Below, piece by piece: positions 24,848 through 32,945 of a stretch of 64,000 nucleotides of DNA (within the stretch, counting starts at the first letter, position 1; each line of letters opens with the position of its first letter). The notes beneath the pieces were generated by a model, which was given only the letters and a program-made list of their open reading frames with translations, was not told the origin of the DNA and did no database searches. This DNA is from Paenibacillus sp. 32352. Lineage in GTDB: Bacteria; Bacillota; Bacilli; Paenibacillales; NBRC-103111. A program made the position numbers and the translations under genes. The stretch spans positions 682,001 through 746,000 of the forward strand of contig NZ_MZNT01000002.1 in NCBI RefSeq assembly GCF_002042965.1, in the 5' to 3' direction.

Positions 24848-26071
24848 ATGGGCCGGAAGATGATTCTGATTGGCAACCCCGGTAATCGAAGAACAACCGG
24901 GCTTCAGGCAGCAAGAGCCAAGCTGGGGTTGCCTCCAGCCATTCTGTTGAGCTACCAAGATCTGCTTCAGGGAAGAGCCTCCTTGACCTCGACGGTTTTA
25001 ATGCACGGGATGTCAGCAGAGGAGCCCCCTCTGCTGAGACTTGACGCACCGGGGGAGCATTTCGGGGTGGAACGTGATCTGATTGCGCTTGGCGCCCCGG
25101 ATGCGGAAGCGGATCCTGCGGATGACCGCTGGATAAGGTTTGGAGATCGGCCCTTTCAGCCTATGTCCGTCAGAATAGCCCTCAACCTGAAGGAAAACAA
25201 GGGGAAGCTCTATCACCCATCGCAATGGTTTCGCGGCTATTGCCGGCTGTTATCTCGACTGGACAGGGAAGCAAAGCAGCTAGGATTGGAGTCCGAATGG
25301 ATGAATGCCCCTCAGGACATTGCGGCCATGTTCGATAAGCGATATACCTATCAGGTGCTATCGGAGGCAGGCTTGCCGGTTCCACGAAGATTGGCATCGC
25401 CGGAAATGATTCCAGACTATGAGTCGTTAAGAGAGCTCATGACCAAGGAACGAATCTATCGAATCTTCATCAAGCTCGCTGCCGGTTCCGGAGCATGCGG
25501 AGTTATTGCTTATCAGGTGAATCCGGTTACGGGTGCGGAGTCCGCGGTGACGACGTTGAGGGTGGAGAATTATCAATCGAGACCTCCTGTGTTCTATAAT
25601 GTAAAAAAGCTGGCGAATAATAGAGACGGTTCCTCTATCCGCCAAATGGTTAATTGGTTATTGGGGCACGGCGCCCATATCGAGCAGTGGATTCCCAAAG
25701 CGTCCTATCGCGACTGCACCTTCGATATCAGGCAGCTGGTCGTTAAGGGTGAAGCGTGTCACGGCATTGCCAGGGTCAGCAGGACCCCTATAACGAATCT
25801 TCATCTGGACAGCGAGCGTAAGAGCTTTACGGAGATAGAATTGTCCCGCGACGTCCAATCTACCGTTCGTCATTGCGCGGAACGGACATTGGCGGCCTTT
25901 TCTCATTCCAGCGTTGCAGGCATCGACGTATTATTAAGCAGCGGAGCCTTCCGGCCATACATTCTGGATGTCAATCCGTTCGGAGATTTGCTATACCATA
26001 GCCGCTACGAAGGGCATGACCCCTACGAGTGGGAAATGATAAAAACGTCTCTGCGAAGCCCGATGGGATAG
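24848..26071 (+). CDS. STM4014 family ATP-grasp-like protein
   Basis: The 407-residue protein has an ATP-grasp fold in its C-terminal two thirds. FDKRYTYQVLSEAGLPVPRR is the substrate/ATP lobe entry, IFIKLAAGSGACGVIAYQ the ATP-binding Lys and glycine loop, IEQWIPKASYRDCTFDIRQL the middle region, and GIDVLLSSGAFRPYILDVNP the Mg-binding D-x-N end. ATP-grasp enzymes join a carboxylate to an amine or thiol by an acyl phosphate. The first 120 residues are family-specific. It starts 2 bases after the LRR gene, so translation is probably coupled. Confidence 0.87.
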   Translation: MGRKMILIGNPGNRRTTGLQAARAKLGLPPAILLSYQDLLQGRASLTSTVLMHGMSAEEPPLLRLDAPGEHFGVERDLIALGAPDAEADPADDRWIRFGDRPFQPMSVRIALNLKENKGKLYHPSQWFRGYCRLLSRLDREAKQLGLESEWMNAPQDIAAMFDKRYTYQVLSEAGLPVPRRLASPEMIPDYESLRELMTKERIYRIFIKLAAGSGACGVIAYQVNPVTGAESAVTTLRVENYQSRPPVFYNVKKLANNRDGSSIRQMVNWLLGHGAHIEQWIPKASYRDCTFDIRQLVVKGEACHGIARVSRTPITNLHLDSERKSFTEIELSRDVQSTVRHCAERTLAAFSHSSVAGIDVLLSSGAFRPYILDVNPFGDLLYHSRYEGHDPYEWEMIKTSLRSPMG

Positions 26072-26136
26072 GATTGTCTAGCGGACAACACGAACTCGCA
26101 GCTTCGAGACTAACACAATGAAAGAGGATCACCAAG

Positions 26137-26922
26137 ATGGTTAACATGAATGAGATTGTCGGGAGTCATGATATTGTCATGATTACTCTGGATACGCTGC
26201 GTTACGATGCGGCTGTATTAGAGGAGGAACATTGTCCTAACTTGTGCGGCGGCGGACATTGGGAAAAGCGCCATACGCCGGGCAGCTTCACTTATGCGGC
26301 CCATCACGCTTTTTTTGGAGGGTTTTTGCCTACGCCGGCAAACACGAACAAATCCGAGCATGTACGGCTGTTTCATTCCAAAAATACCGGCCTCAAGACC
26401 CATCCGTACACCTGGCAATTTGATTCCACGGATATCGTATCAGGGTTACAGGCTGAGGGATATCGCACCATCTGCATCGGCGGGGTCATTTTCTTTACGA
26501 AAAAGGTTCCGCTCGCGAAAGTGCTTCCCGGATATTTTCAAGAAAGCTACTGGCGGATGACCTTCGGCGTCACGAATCCTCGTTCCACAGAGCATCAGGT
26601 GAATCACGCCATCAAGCTGCTGCAAAAATCGCCAACAACAGAACGGCTGTTTCTGTTTATGAATATATCCGCCATCCACGGACCGAACCATTATTACGTT
26701 CCCGGGGCGAAGAAGGATTCCGTAGAAACGCAGCGCGCCGCGCTTCGGTATGTCGACGGGGAGCTTGGCCGGCTGTTTCAGGCTCTGCGTGAACGGGAGC
26801 GGCCTGTTTTTTGCATGGCCTTCTCGGATCATGGCACCGCCTACGGCGAGGACGGTTATGTCGGTCATCGGCTTGCGCATGAAGTCGTCTGGAATGTGCC
26901 GTACCGTGAATTCATTTTATAA
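26137..26922 (+). CDS. STM4013 family hydrolase (alkaline phosphatase superfamily)
   Basis: The 261-residue protein has the sulfatase/phosphodiesterase-type opening DIVMITLDTLRYDAA (metal-binding Asp), a mid segment SAIHGPNHYYVPG and the second metal site FSDHGTAYGEDGYVGHR (D-H and a later His). The position of the formylglycine motif C/S-x-P-S-R reads GSFTYAAHHAFFGG, so it is not a classical formylglycine sulfatase. Thr could be the nucleophile, pointing to phosphoester or phosphonate chemistry. It is smaller than typical sulfatases. It sits third in the cassette. Confidence 0.87.
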   Translation: MVNMNEIVGSHDIVMITLDTLRYDAAVLEEEHCPNLCGGGHWEKRHTPGSFTYAAHHAFFGGFLPTPANTNKSEHVRLFHSKNTGLKTHPYTWQFDSTDIVSGLQAEGYRTICIGGVIFFTKKVPLAKVLPGYFQESYWRMTFGVTNPRSTEHQVNHAIKLLQKSPTTERLFLFMNISAIHGPNHYYVPGAKKDSVETQRAALRYVDGELGRLFQALRERERPVFCMAFSDHGTAYGEDGYVGHRLAHEVVWNVPYREFIL

Positions 26923-26943
26923 CAGCGAAAGGAGCCGATCTTA

Positions 26944-28320
26944 ATGCCCCATCCGGTTTATCCCGAATACTCGGATCTCCTTCAGAATCCCGAGGCTCTT
27001 CGCAGCTGGAAGGAGAGCCTTACATCAGAGCCATATCGGTCTTATCTGTACTCTTATCCTCATAAGACTTCTTATCGTGAGTTTAAGACGAAGCTGCCCT
27101 TATCCGAGCTGTGGAGCCAGGAACCGGCAGACACGTTTTTTTTATATATGCATATTCCGTTCTGCGGAGCCCGCTGCGGATTTTGCAATTTGTTTACGCT
27201 GCCCGACAAGAGGGCTGATGTACATGCCGAGTATGTCGATGCACTGGAGAGACAAGCCTATCAATGGTCTTCCTTCATCCGGCATAAGCCCATTGCCCGA
27301 TTTGCGATCGGCGGAGGTACTCCGACGCTGCTGGAGCCGTATCAGCTTGATCGGTTGTTTCGCATCGCTGAAGATGCGGCAGGGATGGATTCATCCAAAA
27401 CATCGATCTCCGTAGAAACGTCCCCTGAGACGGTCACAACGGAACGTCTGTCCATACTGAAAACCCGTCAGGTCGATCGTGTCAGCATGGGGATTCAAAG
27501 CTTCATCGAGGCGGAAGCGGAAGCGATCTACCGTCCGCAAAAGCCCCAGGAGGTTGCAAGGGCACTGGATCTGCTGAAACAGTACGCCTTCCCTATCCTA
27601 AATCTGGATCTGATTTATGGGCTTCCCGGTCAAACCATCGACTCTTGGTTGTACTCGCTGGATCAGGCACTGTCTTATGAGCCGGAAGAAATCTTCTTAT
27701 ATCCTTTATACACGCGCGAGCATACGATTGTGAAGCCTGAACAAATCAGGCAGAGCGGAGAGGACCGAAGGCTGCTTTTCTATACCGCTGCACGCGACCG
27801 ACTGATGGAACGAGGATACACCCAGTATTCCATGCGCAGATTTGCGAAAGCGGAGGCGGGCTCGGCTAAACCGCTGCTTCCTTACGGCTGTCAAGAGGAA
27901 GGGATGATAGGGCTCGGCTGCGGGGCCCGCTCTTATACCCGATCCGTACACTATTCTTCCAGATACAGTGTCGGCCGTTCCGCAACCGCTAGTATCATTG
28001 CCGACTATGTGGCGGCCCAGGATTACACAACAGCGGATTATGGAATCCTATTGAGCGAGGACGAGCAGAAGCGCCGGTTTATTCTCAAGGCTTTGCTGCA
28101 CACGGAGGGGCTTACCTTGGACAGTTACACCTCCCGCTTTGGCACCAAGCCGTTGGATGATTATCCGGAATTGCAGCTGTTGGAGCGCACAGGCCTTGCA
28201 GAGCTAAGCCCCGTATTGCTGCGGTTAACGAGCGAAGGAATCATGTATTCCGATGCTATAGGGGATTGGTTCATTTCTTCGAACATACGCGCGCTCATGG
28301 AAAGCTGTGTTGTCTCATGA
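26944..28320 (+). CDS. STM4012 family radical SAM protein (HemW/HemN-like)
   Basis: The 458-residue enzyme has the [4Fe-4S]-SAM motif C-x3-C-x2-C in HIPFCGARCGFCNLF (about residues 73-87). IGGGTPTLL, SVETSPETVT and MGIQSF then match the coproporphyrinogen-dehydrogenase/HemW barrel. A C-terminal HemN-like winged domain follows (EQKRRFILKALLHTEGLTLD). The HemW-like second SAM or haem sites cannot be confirmed. It probably performs radical chemistry on a cassette-specific substrate, not haem synthesis. Its stop overlaps the start of the next gene (ATGA). Confidence 0.9.
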   Translation: MPHPVYPEYSDLLQNPEALRSWKESLTSEPYRSYLYSYPHKTSYREFKTKLPLSELWSQEPADTFFLYMHIPFCGARCGFCNLFTLPDKRADVHAEYVDALERQAYQWSSFIRHKPIARFAIGGGTPTLLEPYQLDRLFRIAEDAAGMDSSKTSISVETSPETVTTERLSILKTRQVDRVSMGIQSFIEAEAEAIYRPQKPQEVARALDLLKQYAFPILNLDLIYGLPGQTIDSWLYSLDQALSYEPEEIFLYPLYTREHTIVKPEQIRQSGEDRRLLFYTAARDRLMERGYTQYSMRRFAKAEAGSAKPLLPYGCQEEGMIGLGCGARSYTRSVHYSSRYSVGRSATASIIADYVAAQDYTTADYGILLSEDEQKRRFILKALLHTEGLTLDSYTSRFGTKPLDDYPELQLLERTGLAELSPVLLRLTSEGIMYSDAIGDWFISSNIRALMESCVVS

Positions 28321-29183
28321 GGGCAACCATTTATTTCCGGGGAAGCCTAAGTTCATGCAATTACGATTGCCCCTATTGTCCCTTCAGCAAAAATATCGAT
28401 GATGCCGAGACTTTAGCCAAAGACCGGCGGCAAGTCCAGACCTTTGTCGACTGGGTAAAAGATCAGGAAGGCAGAGGGCACCGGCTTTCCCTATTTTTTA
28501 ACCCATACGGAGAAGGACTTACTCACCGATGGTACCGCGAGGCTATGGTAGCTCTGTCTCATATGAACCATGTCGATAAAGTAGCTATCCAAACCAATCT
28601 ATCTGCCAAGCTGGATTGGACGGAAGAGCTGAACCCCGTTACGGCGGCATTCTGGGCGACCTACCACCCCGGACAAACGGAGGAAAGCCGGTTTCTTTCG
28701 CAGTGCGAGAAACTGTATTCCCGGGGAATCTCCTTCAGCGTAGGCTCGGTTGGAGTTAGGAGCGCCTTCCCATCCATTGTTTCCCTAAGACAATCCCTGC
28801 CAGATGATGTGTATCTGTGGGTCAATGCGTTCAAAGATAAACCGGATTACTACTCGCAGGAAGATCTCGAGCTCCTAAGCGGGATAGATCCTCATTTTAC
28901 AGTGAATGCAATGGATTATGACAGCATTGGCAAGCCTTGCAGGGCAGGGGAGGACGTATTTTATGCCCAGGGGGACGGCCGGGTCAAGCGATGCTATAAG
29001 GACAGGCAAGTGATAGGGAATTTATATAAAGATGGTATCGAAGGCCTTGCCCAAGCACGTACGTGCCGCATGAAGCAGTGCGATTGTTATATCGGTTACA
29101 TCCATATGCCGGAGCTTCAGCTACAACAAATTTACGGGAATCGGCTATTGGAAAGAATTCCTGTAGTAAAGGAGGGCAGATGA
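28317..29183 (+). CDS. STM4011 family radical SAM protein
   Basis: The start is ATG 28317, in ATGA overlap with the upstream stop, giving 288 residues; a longer open frame from 28266 would run through the preceding gene. The radical SAM motif is LSSCNYDCPYCPF (C-x3-C-x2-C, about residues 12-22). A second cysteine-rich region near the C-terminus (GKPCRAG, KRCYKD, RTCRMKQCDC) looks like ligands for an auxiliary iron-sulfur cluster of the SPASM/twitch kind seen in peptide- and protein-modifying radical SAM enzymes. The partner is probably encoded in this operon. Confidence 0.9.
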   Translation: MRATIYFRGSLSSCNYDCPYCPFSKNIDDAETLAKDRRQVQTFVDWVKDQEGRGHRLSLFFNPYGEGLTHRWYREAMVALSHMNHVDKVAIQTNLSAKLDWTEELNPVTAAFWATYHPGQTEESRFLSQCEKLYSRGISFSVGSVGVRSAFPSIVSLRQSLPDDVYLWVNAFKDKPDYYSQEDLELLSGIDPHFTVNAMDYDSIGKPCRAGEDVFYAQGDGRVKRCYKDRQVIGNLYKDGIEGLAQARTCRMKQCDCYIGYIHMPELQLQQIYGNRLLERIPVVKEGR

Positions 29184-29189
29184 CAAGTT

Positions 29190-29747
29190 ATGCCAACTCA
29201 AGGTACGACCATTTGGCTTACGGGACTGCCATCCTCAGGAAAGACTACGACGGCAGCGGCGCTGGCGTCAGCCTTAAAGGAAGCCGGTGTCATGGTTGAA
29301 TGCCTGGACGGCGATGAGTTGCGTCGTGCGGTTGGATGTGAGCTTGGCTTCAGTAAAGAGGACAGGATGGAAAATATACGGCGTGCGGTATACATTAGCA
29401 AGCTGCTGAACCGCAATGGAATCACCACGATTATCTCCATGATCGCTCCTTATCGAGAGATGAGGGATTATGCGCGGGGCACGCTGGAATCATACATTGA
29501 GGTCTATGTGGATTGTCCGTTGGATGAATGTATACGCCGCGACGTCAAGGGTCTTTATGCCAAAGCGATGCAAGGCGAGATTCCGATGTTTACCGGTATA
29601 TCTGACGTCTATGAGCCTCCTCAGCATCCTGAAGTTACTATTCATACCGATACGGGCATCATCGATGCCAATGTGAAGAAAATCATGGATTATATTGCAG
29701 TACTGGCTAAAAAAGAAACCATGATTTCCAAAAGGGATATCCGTTGA
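29190..29747 (+). CDS. Adenylylsulfate (APS) kinase-like protein
   Basis: The 185-residue protein keeps the whole CysC signature: P-loop GLPSSGKTT, LDGDELRRAV, LGFSKEDRMENIRRA, SMIAPYREMRDYAR, RDVKGLYAKAMQGEIPMFTG and a YEPPQHPE end. CysC phosphorylates adenylyl sulfate to PAPS. No ATP sulfurylase or sulfotransferase gene is nearby, so the true substrate is open; it may feed PAPS to, or phosphorylate a product of, the preceding five genes. Its start is 6 bases after the upstream stop, within the same operon. AAGGAGGG lies about 13 bases upstream. A terminator follows within 150 bases. Confidence 0.88.
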   Translation: MPTQGTTIWLTGLPSSGKTTTAAALASALKEAGVMVECLDGDELRRAVGCELGFSKEDRMENIRRAVYISKLLNRNGITTIISMIAPYREMRDYARGTLESYIEVYVDCPLDECIRRDVKGLYAKAMQGEIPMFTGISDVYEPPQHPEVTIHTDTGIIDANVKKIMDYIAVLAKKETMISKRDIR

Positions 29748-29876
29748 ACCGGCAGTTATGAAAAGCGGAAGATATTATCATTCGTAAGGACAGGCAAGCG
29801 ATATTGGTTCACATCCGTTTACCATTCGGTTATAAGGAAATGGATGACTGATGTACAAGCTGCGTAGTGGGAGGAA

Positions 29877-29905
29877 AGCTGTTTGCAGAAGCAAGCGGCT
29901 TTTTT
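29877..29905 (+). terminator. Rho-independent terminator of the STM4015-4011/CysC operon
   Basis: AGCTGTTTGC (29877-29886) and GCAAGCGGCT (29891-29900) form a stem with wobble pairs and a four-base loop, followed by TTTTT. The surrounding gap (29748-30015) holds no other recognised gene. Confidence 0.7.
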
Positions 29906-30015
29906 CTTTTGGAATGGTACACCCACGGAGGGACCGAAGCAAATTTTTTAAGCTTCTAAACAAATGGGGTTATTTAATGGAATGTATTGACATCCTGATG
30001 ACAGCAAGGATATAA

Positions 30016-30057
30016 TAACAAATAGATATTAACAAAATGATAATAACAATTTGATGA
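30016..30057 (+). repeat. Three 14-bp direct repeats before the Nudix regulator gene
   Basis: Units start at 30016, 30030 and 30044, each beginning TAACAA and continuing WWWGATRW (TAACAAATAGATAT, TAACAAAATGATAA, TAACAATTTGATGA). They end five bases before the AGGTGAG ribosome binding site, within the probable promoter or leader. A decayed fourth unit may precede them. They look like a tandem protein-binding site. Confidence 0.6.
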
Positions 30058-30072
30058 TATTAGGTGAGAGCT

Positions 30073-30981
30073 ATGAACGAGCCAATCCGTCGCGACCGCA
30101 ATGGGATAACGGAACAGGAATTTTTACAGCAATATGATGCGAGTCAATATGAACGGCCTTCGGTTACTGTCGACATGCTTATTTTTACCGTTATGGACAA
30201 AGATCAGATCAACTATAGAAAGCTTCCGGAAAAATCGCTGCAGCTTCTATTGATAAAGAGAGGGGAGCATCCCTATATCGGTCAGTGGGCACTGCCGGGC
30301 GGTTTCGTATCGGTGCATGAAAGTATAGAAGAAGCAGCCCAGAGGGAATTAAGAAGCGAGACCAATATCGACAATATCTATATGGAGCAATTATTTACAT
30401 GGGGAGATACGGATCGTGATCCTCGTACGCGGGTCATCAGCTGTTCCTACATGGCGCTTGTCGATCGCTCTGCATTGGTGGTAAAGGCCGGGGACGATGC
30501 AGATGATGCCGGGTGGTTCGAAGTGACTTATCAAATGTTCCAGGAAAAGAGGACTCTTTGGGAAGACGGCTATGAGCATGAGAGGCTGATGAAAATTACA
30601 CTAAGCCATGAAGACGATTTATTATCGGCTACTGTGAAAATTACTGAAATAACGAGAGGACGTACGAGAAAGATCGTGCGTGAGATCGTAGATACGGAAG
30701 GAATCGCCTTCGACCATGCCAAGATCATTGAGTATGCGATAGAGCGCCTGCGGAACAAGATCGAATACACGGATATCGCGTTTAATCTGATGCCGCCTCG
30801 TTTTACATTATCCGAGCTTCAGCAAGTATACGAAGTCGTGCTTGGAAAAGAGCTGTTGGCAGCGGCATTCCGCAGAAAGATAGCCCCTATGGTTGTCGAA
30901 ACTAACGAATCCACAAAGGATGCAGGGCACCGTCCTTCGAAGCTGTATCGCTATAACCCGTTTTGGAACCAAACGATGTAA
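30073..30981 (+). CDS. NrtR-like Nudix-domain regulator (NUDIX fold plus winged helix)
   Basis: The 302-residue protein starts at ATG 30073 (AGGTGAG at 30062-30068; GTG 30064 is less likely). The N-terminal Nudix domain has GQWALPGGFVSVHESIEEAA, but its Nudix box ends RELRSETNI, where the consensus needs R-E-x-x-E-E-x-G; an acidic metal ligand is replaced by Ser and the Gly by Asn. The C-terminal winged-helix region (NLMPPRFTLSELQQVYEVVL, then AAAFRRKIA and SKLYRYN) matches NrtR, an ADP-ribose-sensing repressor of NAD metabolism. It probably controls itself and the macrodomain/PARG genes downstream. Confidence 0.85.
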   Translation: MNEPIRRDRNGITEQEFLQQYDASQYERPSVTVDMLIFTVMDKDQINYRKLPEKSLQLLLIKRGEHPYIGQWALPGGFVSVHESIEEAAQRELRSETNIDNIYMEQLFTWGDTDRDPRTRVISCSYMALVDRSALVVKAGDDADDAGWFEVTYQMFQEKRTLWEDGYEHERLMKITLSHEDDLLSATVKITEITRGRTRKIVREIVDTEGIAFDHAKIIEYAIERLRNKIEYTDIAFNLMPPRFTLSELQQVYEVVLGKELLAAAFRRKIAPMVVETNESTKDAGHRPSKLYRYNPFWNQTM

Positions 30982-31022
30982 ATCGGAAGGAGTTATCAAA
31001 ACATTTAAAAGGAGTTTTCATA

Positions 31023-31484
31023 ATGCCAGTTACTACAGTAGATGGGAATTTGTTGGAGGCTGTGGAGCCTATTATAGGGCATCAGGTCAATTGCCAATCC
31101 GTTATGGGGTCCGGTGTTGCTAAACAGATCAAACAACAATTTTCTGATGTATACAAAGCCTATCTCCAATATTGCTCGCAGCATAAGCAGCATTTATTGG
31201 GCAGATGCCAAATCGTCGAAAGAAACGAGGGCAGCGGTACCTTCGTAGCGAATTTGTTCGGGCAGGAATACTACGGACGGGATAAGCGAAAATATACCGA
31301 TTATGATGCCATAAGGAGCGCCTTCGTGCAGCTGCATGATTTTGCAAGAGAGCATCACTACGCTATTGCGCTTCCATATAAAATAGGCTGCGATCGTGGC
31401 GGCGGAGATTGGGAAATCGTGTACGGGATGATCCATGAAATTTTCACGGATGTACAAGTTACGCTTTATCGATTAGCAGAATAG
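31023..31484 (+). CDS. Macrodomain protein, ALC1/TARG1/DarG-like class
   Basis: The 153-residue single macrodomain starts MPVTTVDGNLLEAVEP after an AAAAGGAG site. The ligand loop reads HQVNCQSVMGSGVAKQIKQQ and the second loop ALPYKIGCDRGGGDWEIV. The short first loop with no A-N-x-x-L-x-G-G-G-G places it with TARG1/C6orf130 and the DarG macrodomain, which remove ADP-ribose from proteins or from thymidine in DNA. No DarT-like toxin gene is seen nearby. It likely hydrolyses or senses ADP-ribose adducts. It follows the Nudix regulator by 41 bases and precedes the PARG gene by 40. Confidence 0.87.
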   Translation: MPVTTVDGNLLEAVEPIIGHQVNCQSVMGSGVAKQIKQQFSDVYKAYLQYCSQHKQHLLGRCQIVERNEGSGTFVANLFGQEYYGRDKRKYTDYDAIRSAFVQLHDFAREHHYAIALPYKIGCDRGGGDWEIVYGMIHEIFTDVQVTLYRLAE

Positions 31485-31524
31485 TTGAGATCTACAGATT
31501 TTTTACAGCAAGGGGGATTCATCT

Positions 31525-32388
31525 ATGGACAGATCCATAAATAATCGGGAAATAAGATCAAAGATGGCTAAGGAGACTCTTGAGATACTGGAGCAAGGGT
31601 ATTATCACACGGAGGGTAGCCAAATCGTCATTGAAAATGAGATCAAGGAGGCGATTCGAGCCTCCCTTCTTTATTCGCCAGACATGCTTGAAGGACTGAA
31701 CAGTGAAATTGTTACCAAAATAGATCGCAATGCTTGTACCGGAGGACCTATCATAGAAGTAACGGATGAATCGACTTTGGAAGCGTCGGCTAGGCTTGTT
31801 CTGGAGGAAAAGCGTAATAAGAGCGCCTGTCTGAACTTTGCTTCAGCCAAAAATCCGGGTGGAGGCTTCCTAGGCGGAAGTCAGGCACAGGAAGAAAGTT
31901 TGGCGCGTTCGTCAGCGCTTTATCCATGCATAGCCCAAATGAACGAAATGTATTCCTACAACCGGAGCCTCAAGACCTGCCTCTATTCGGACTATATGAT
32001 TTATTCCCCCGATGTCGTCGTTTTCAGGGAGGATAGAGGGACACTTTTACGGCAGCCTTACTGCATCTCGATGATTACGGCACCTGCGGTGAATGCCGGG
32101 GTCGTAAGAGAAAGGGAACCGCAGAATGCGGATCAAATTATACCTATCATGACAAACAGAATCCGATCCATCTTGTCCGTTGCGGCTTTGCAGGGGAACA
32201 GCGCCATTGTGCTTGGGGCCTACGGATGCGGCGTATTCAGGAACGACCCGCGTGAGGTTGCTCGTATGTTCAAGCAGGTTATCCTAGATGAGGGTTATGG
32301 CTCCTTATTTGACAAAATCGTATTTGCGATACTGGATAAAACGGCGGACAAGAAGATTTTCAATATGTTTAATCAGCAATTATCTTGA
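31525..32388 (+). CDS. TIGR02452 family microbial poly(ADP-ribose) glycohydrolase-like protein
   Basis: The 287-residue protein has the PARG signature NPGGGFLGGSQAQEESLARS, i.e. G-G-G-x(6-8)-Q-E-E, in which the second Glu is catalytic. It also has YSPDVVVFRED and LGAYGCGVFRNDP, the phosphate-binding part of the macrodomain fold. Bacterial enzymes of this family cleave ADP-ribose polymers or terminal ADP-ribose. Together with the adjacent macrodomain and NrtR-like regulator it forms an ADP-ribose-handling unit. AAGGGGG precedes the ATG. No bacterial PARP gene is visible in the window. Confidence 0.9.
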   Translation: MDRSINNREIRSKMAKETLEILEQGYYHTEGSQIVIENEIKEAIRASLLYSPDMLEGLNSEIVTKIDRNACTGGPIIEVTDESTLEASARLVLEEKRNKSACLNFASAKNPGGGFLGGSQAQEESLARSSALYPCIAQMNEMYSYNRSLKTCLYSDYMIYSPDVVVFREDRGTLLRQPYCISMITAPAVNAGVVREREPQNADQIIPIMTNRIRSILSVAALQGNSAIVLGAYGCGVFRNDPREVARMFKQVILDEGYGSLFDKIVFAILDKTADKKIFNMFNQQLS

Positions 32389-32470
32389 AATGCCTGAGAA
32401 ATGGTAGATCTTTACACCCATCCGCTGAGCCTTTAAAATATAGGTACACTAACGAAGGGTAGGCAGCGTT

Positions 32471-32905
32471 TTGAAAAAGCACAGGCAAAAGTTTTTGTAC
32501 ACCATTGCATTAGGTATCTCTGTTTTTATCGGTTCCTTTTTTTATGAAAAACATATGGAGGTGGAGGAAACAAACAGCACTGCCAATGTGCAGCTGATGT
32601 TTCCATCCGACCGTTTTCCTGAAACGGCACAGCATATCAAGGACGCTATAGCCTCCGGGGAATCCGCCGTATGCACGATCGATCGAAAAGGGGCGGAGGA
32701 GAACCGCAAGAAATCGCTTCATGATGTCCCGACCAAAAAAGGCTATGACCGCGACGAGTGGCCCATGGCTATGTGCAAGGAAGGCGGGGAAGGCGCCGAT
32801 ATCCGTTATATATCCCCGTCGGATAATCGCGGGGCCGGCAGCTGGGTCAGCAATCAAGTCGAGAAGTACCCGGATGGGACGAAGGTGTTGTTCATTATTC
32901 AATAA
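32471..32905 (+). CDS. NucA/NucB-type DNA-entry/sporulation nuclease
   Basis: The 144-residue protein starts at TTG 32471. A hydrophobic N-terminal segment ([19 protein letters not shown], residues about 7-25) is a signal or anchor. The nuclease domain has [20 protein letters not shown], the family's D-R-D-E-W/Y-P core with catalytic acidic residues, and [13 protein letters not shown]. NucB is secreted by sporulating cells and degrades extracellular DNA. The length and layout match NucB. GAAGGG lies upstream but is weakly spaced. Confidence 0.87.
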   Translation: MKKHRQKFLYTIALGISVFIGSFFYEKHMEVEETNSTANVQLMFPSDRFPETAQHIKDAIASGESAVCTIDRKGAEENRKKSLHDVPTKKGYDRDEWPMAMCKEGGEGADIRYISPSDNRGAGSWVSNQVEKYPDGTKVLFIIQ

Positions 32906-32945
32906 CGATGGATTCATTTTATAGTAGAGAAAAAGAGGATGTTCT

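Noticed and set aside
26944..28320. Oxygen-independent coproporphyrinogen oxidase or HemW
   Set aside because: The fold is HemW-like, but operon position with the other STM401x families fits the STM4012 family better than haem synthesis or transfer.
31023..31484. DarTG toxin-antitoxin system
   Set aside because: The macrodomain is DarG-like but short, and no DarT-like ADP-ribosyltransferase gene lies beside it.
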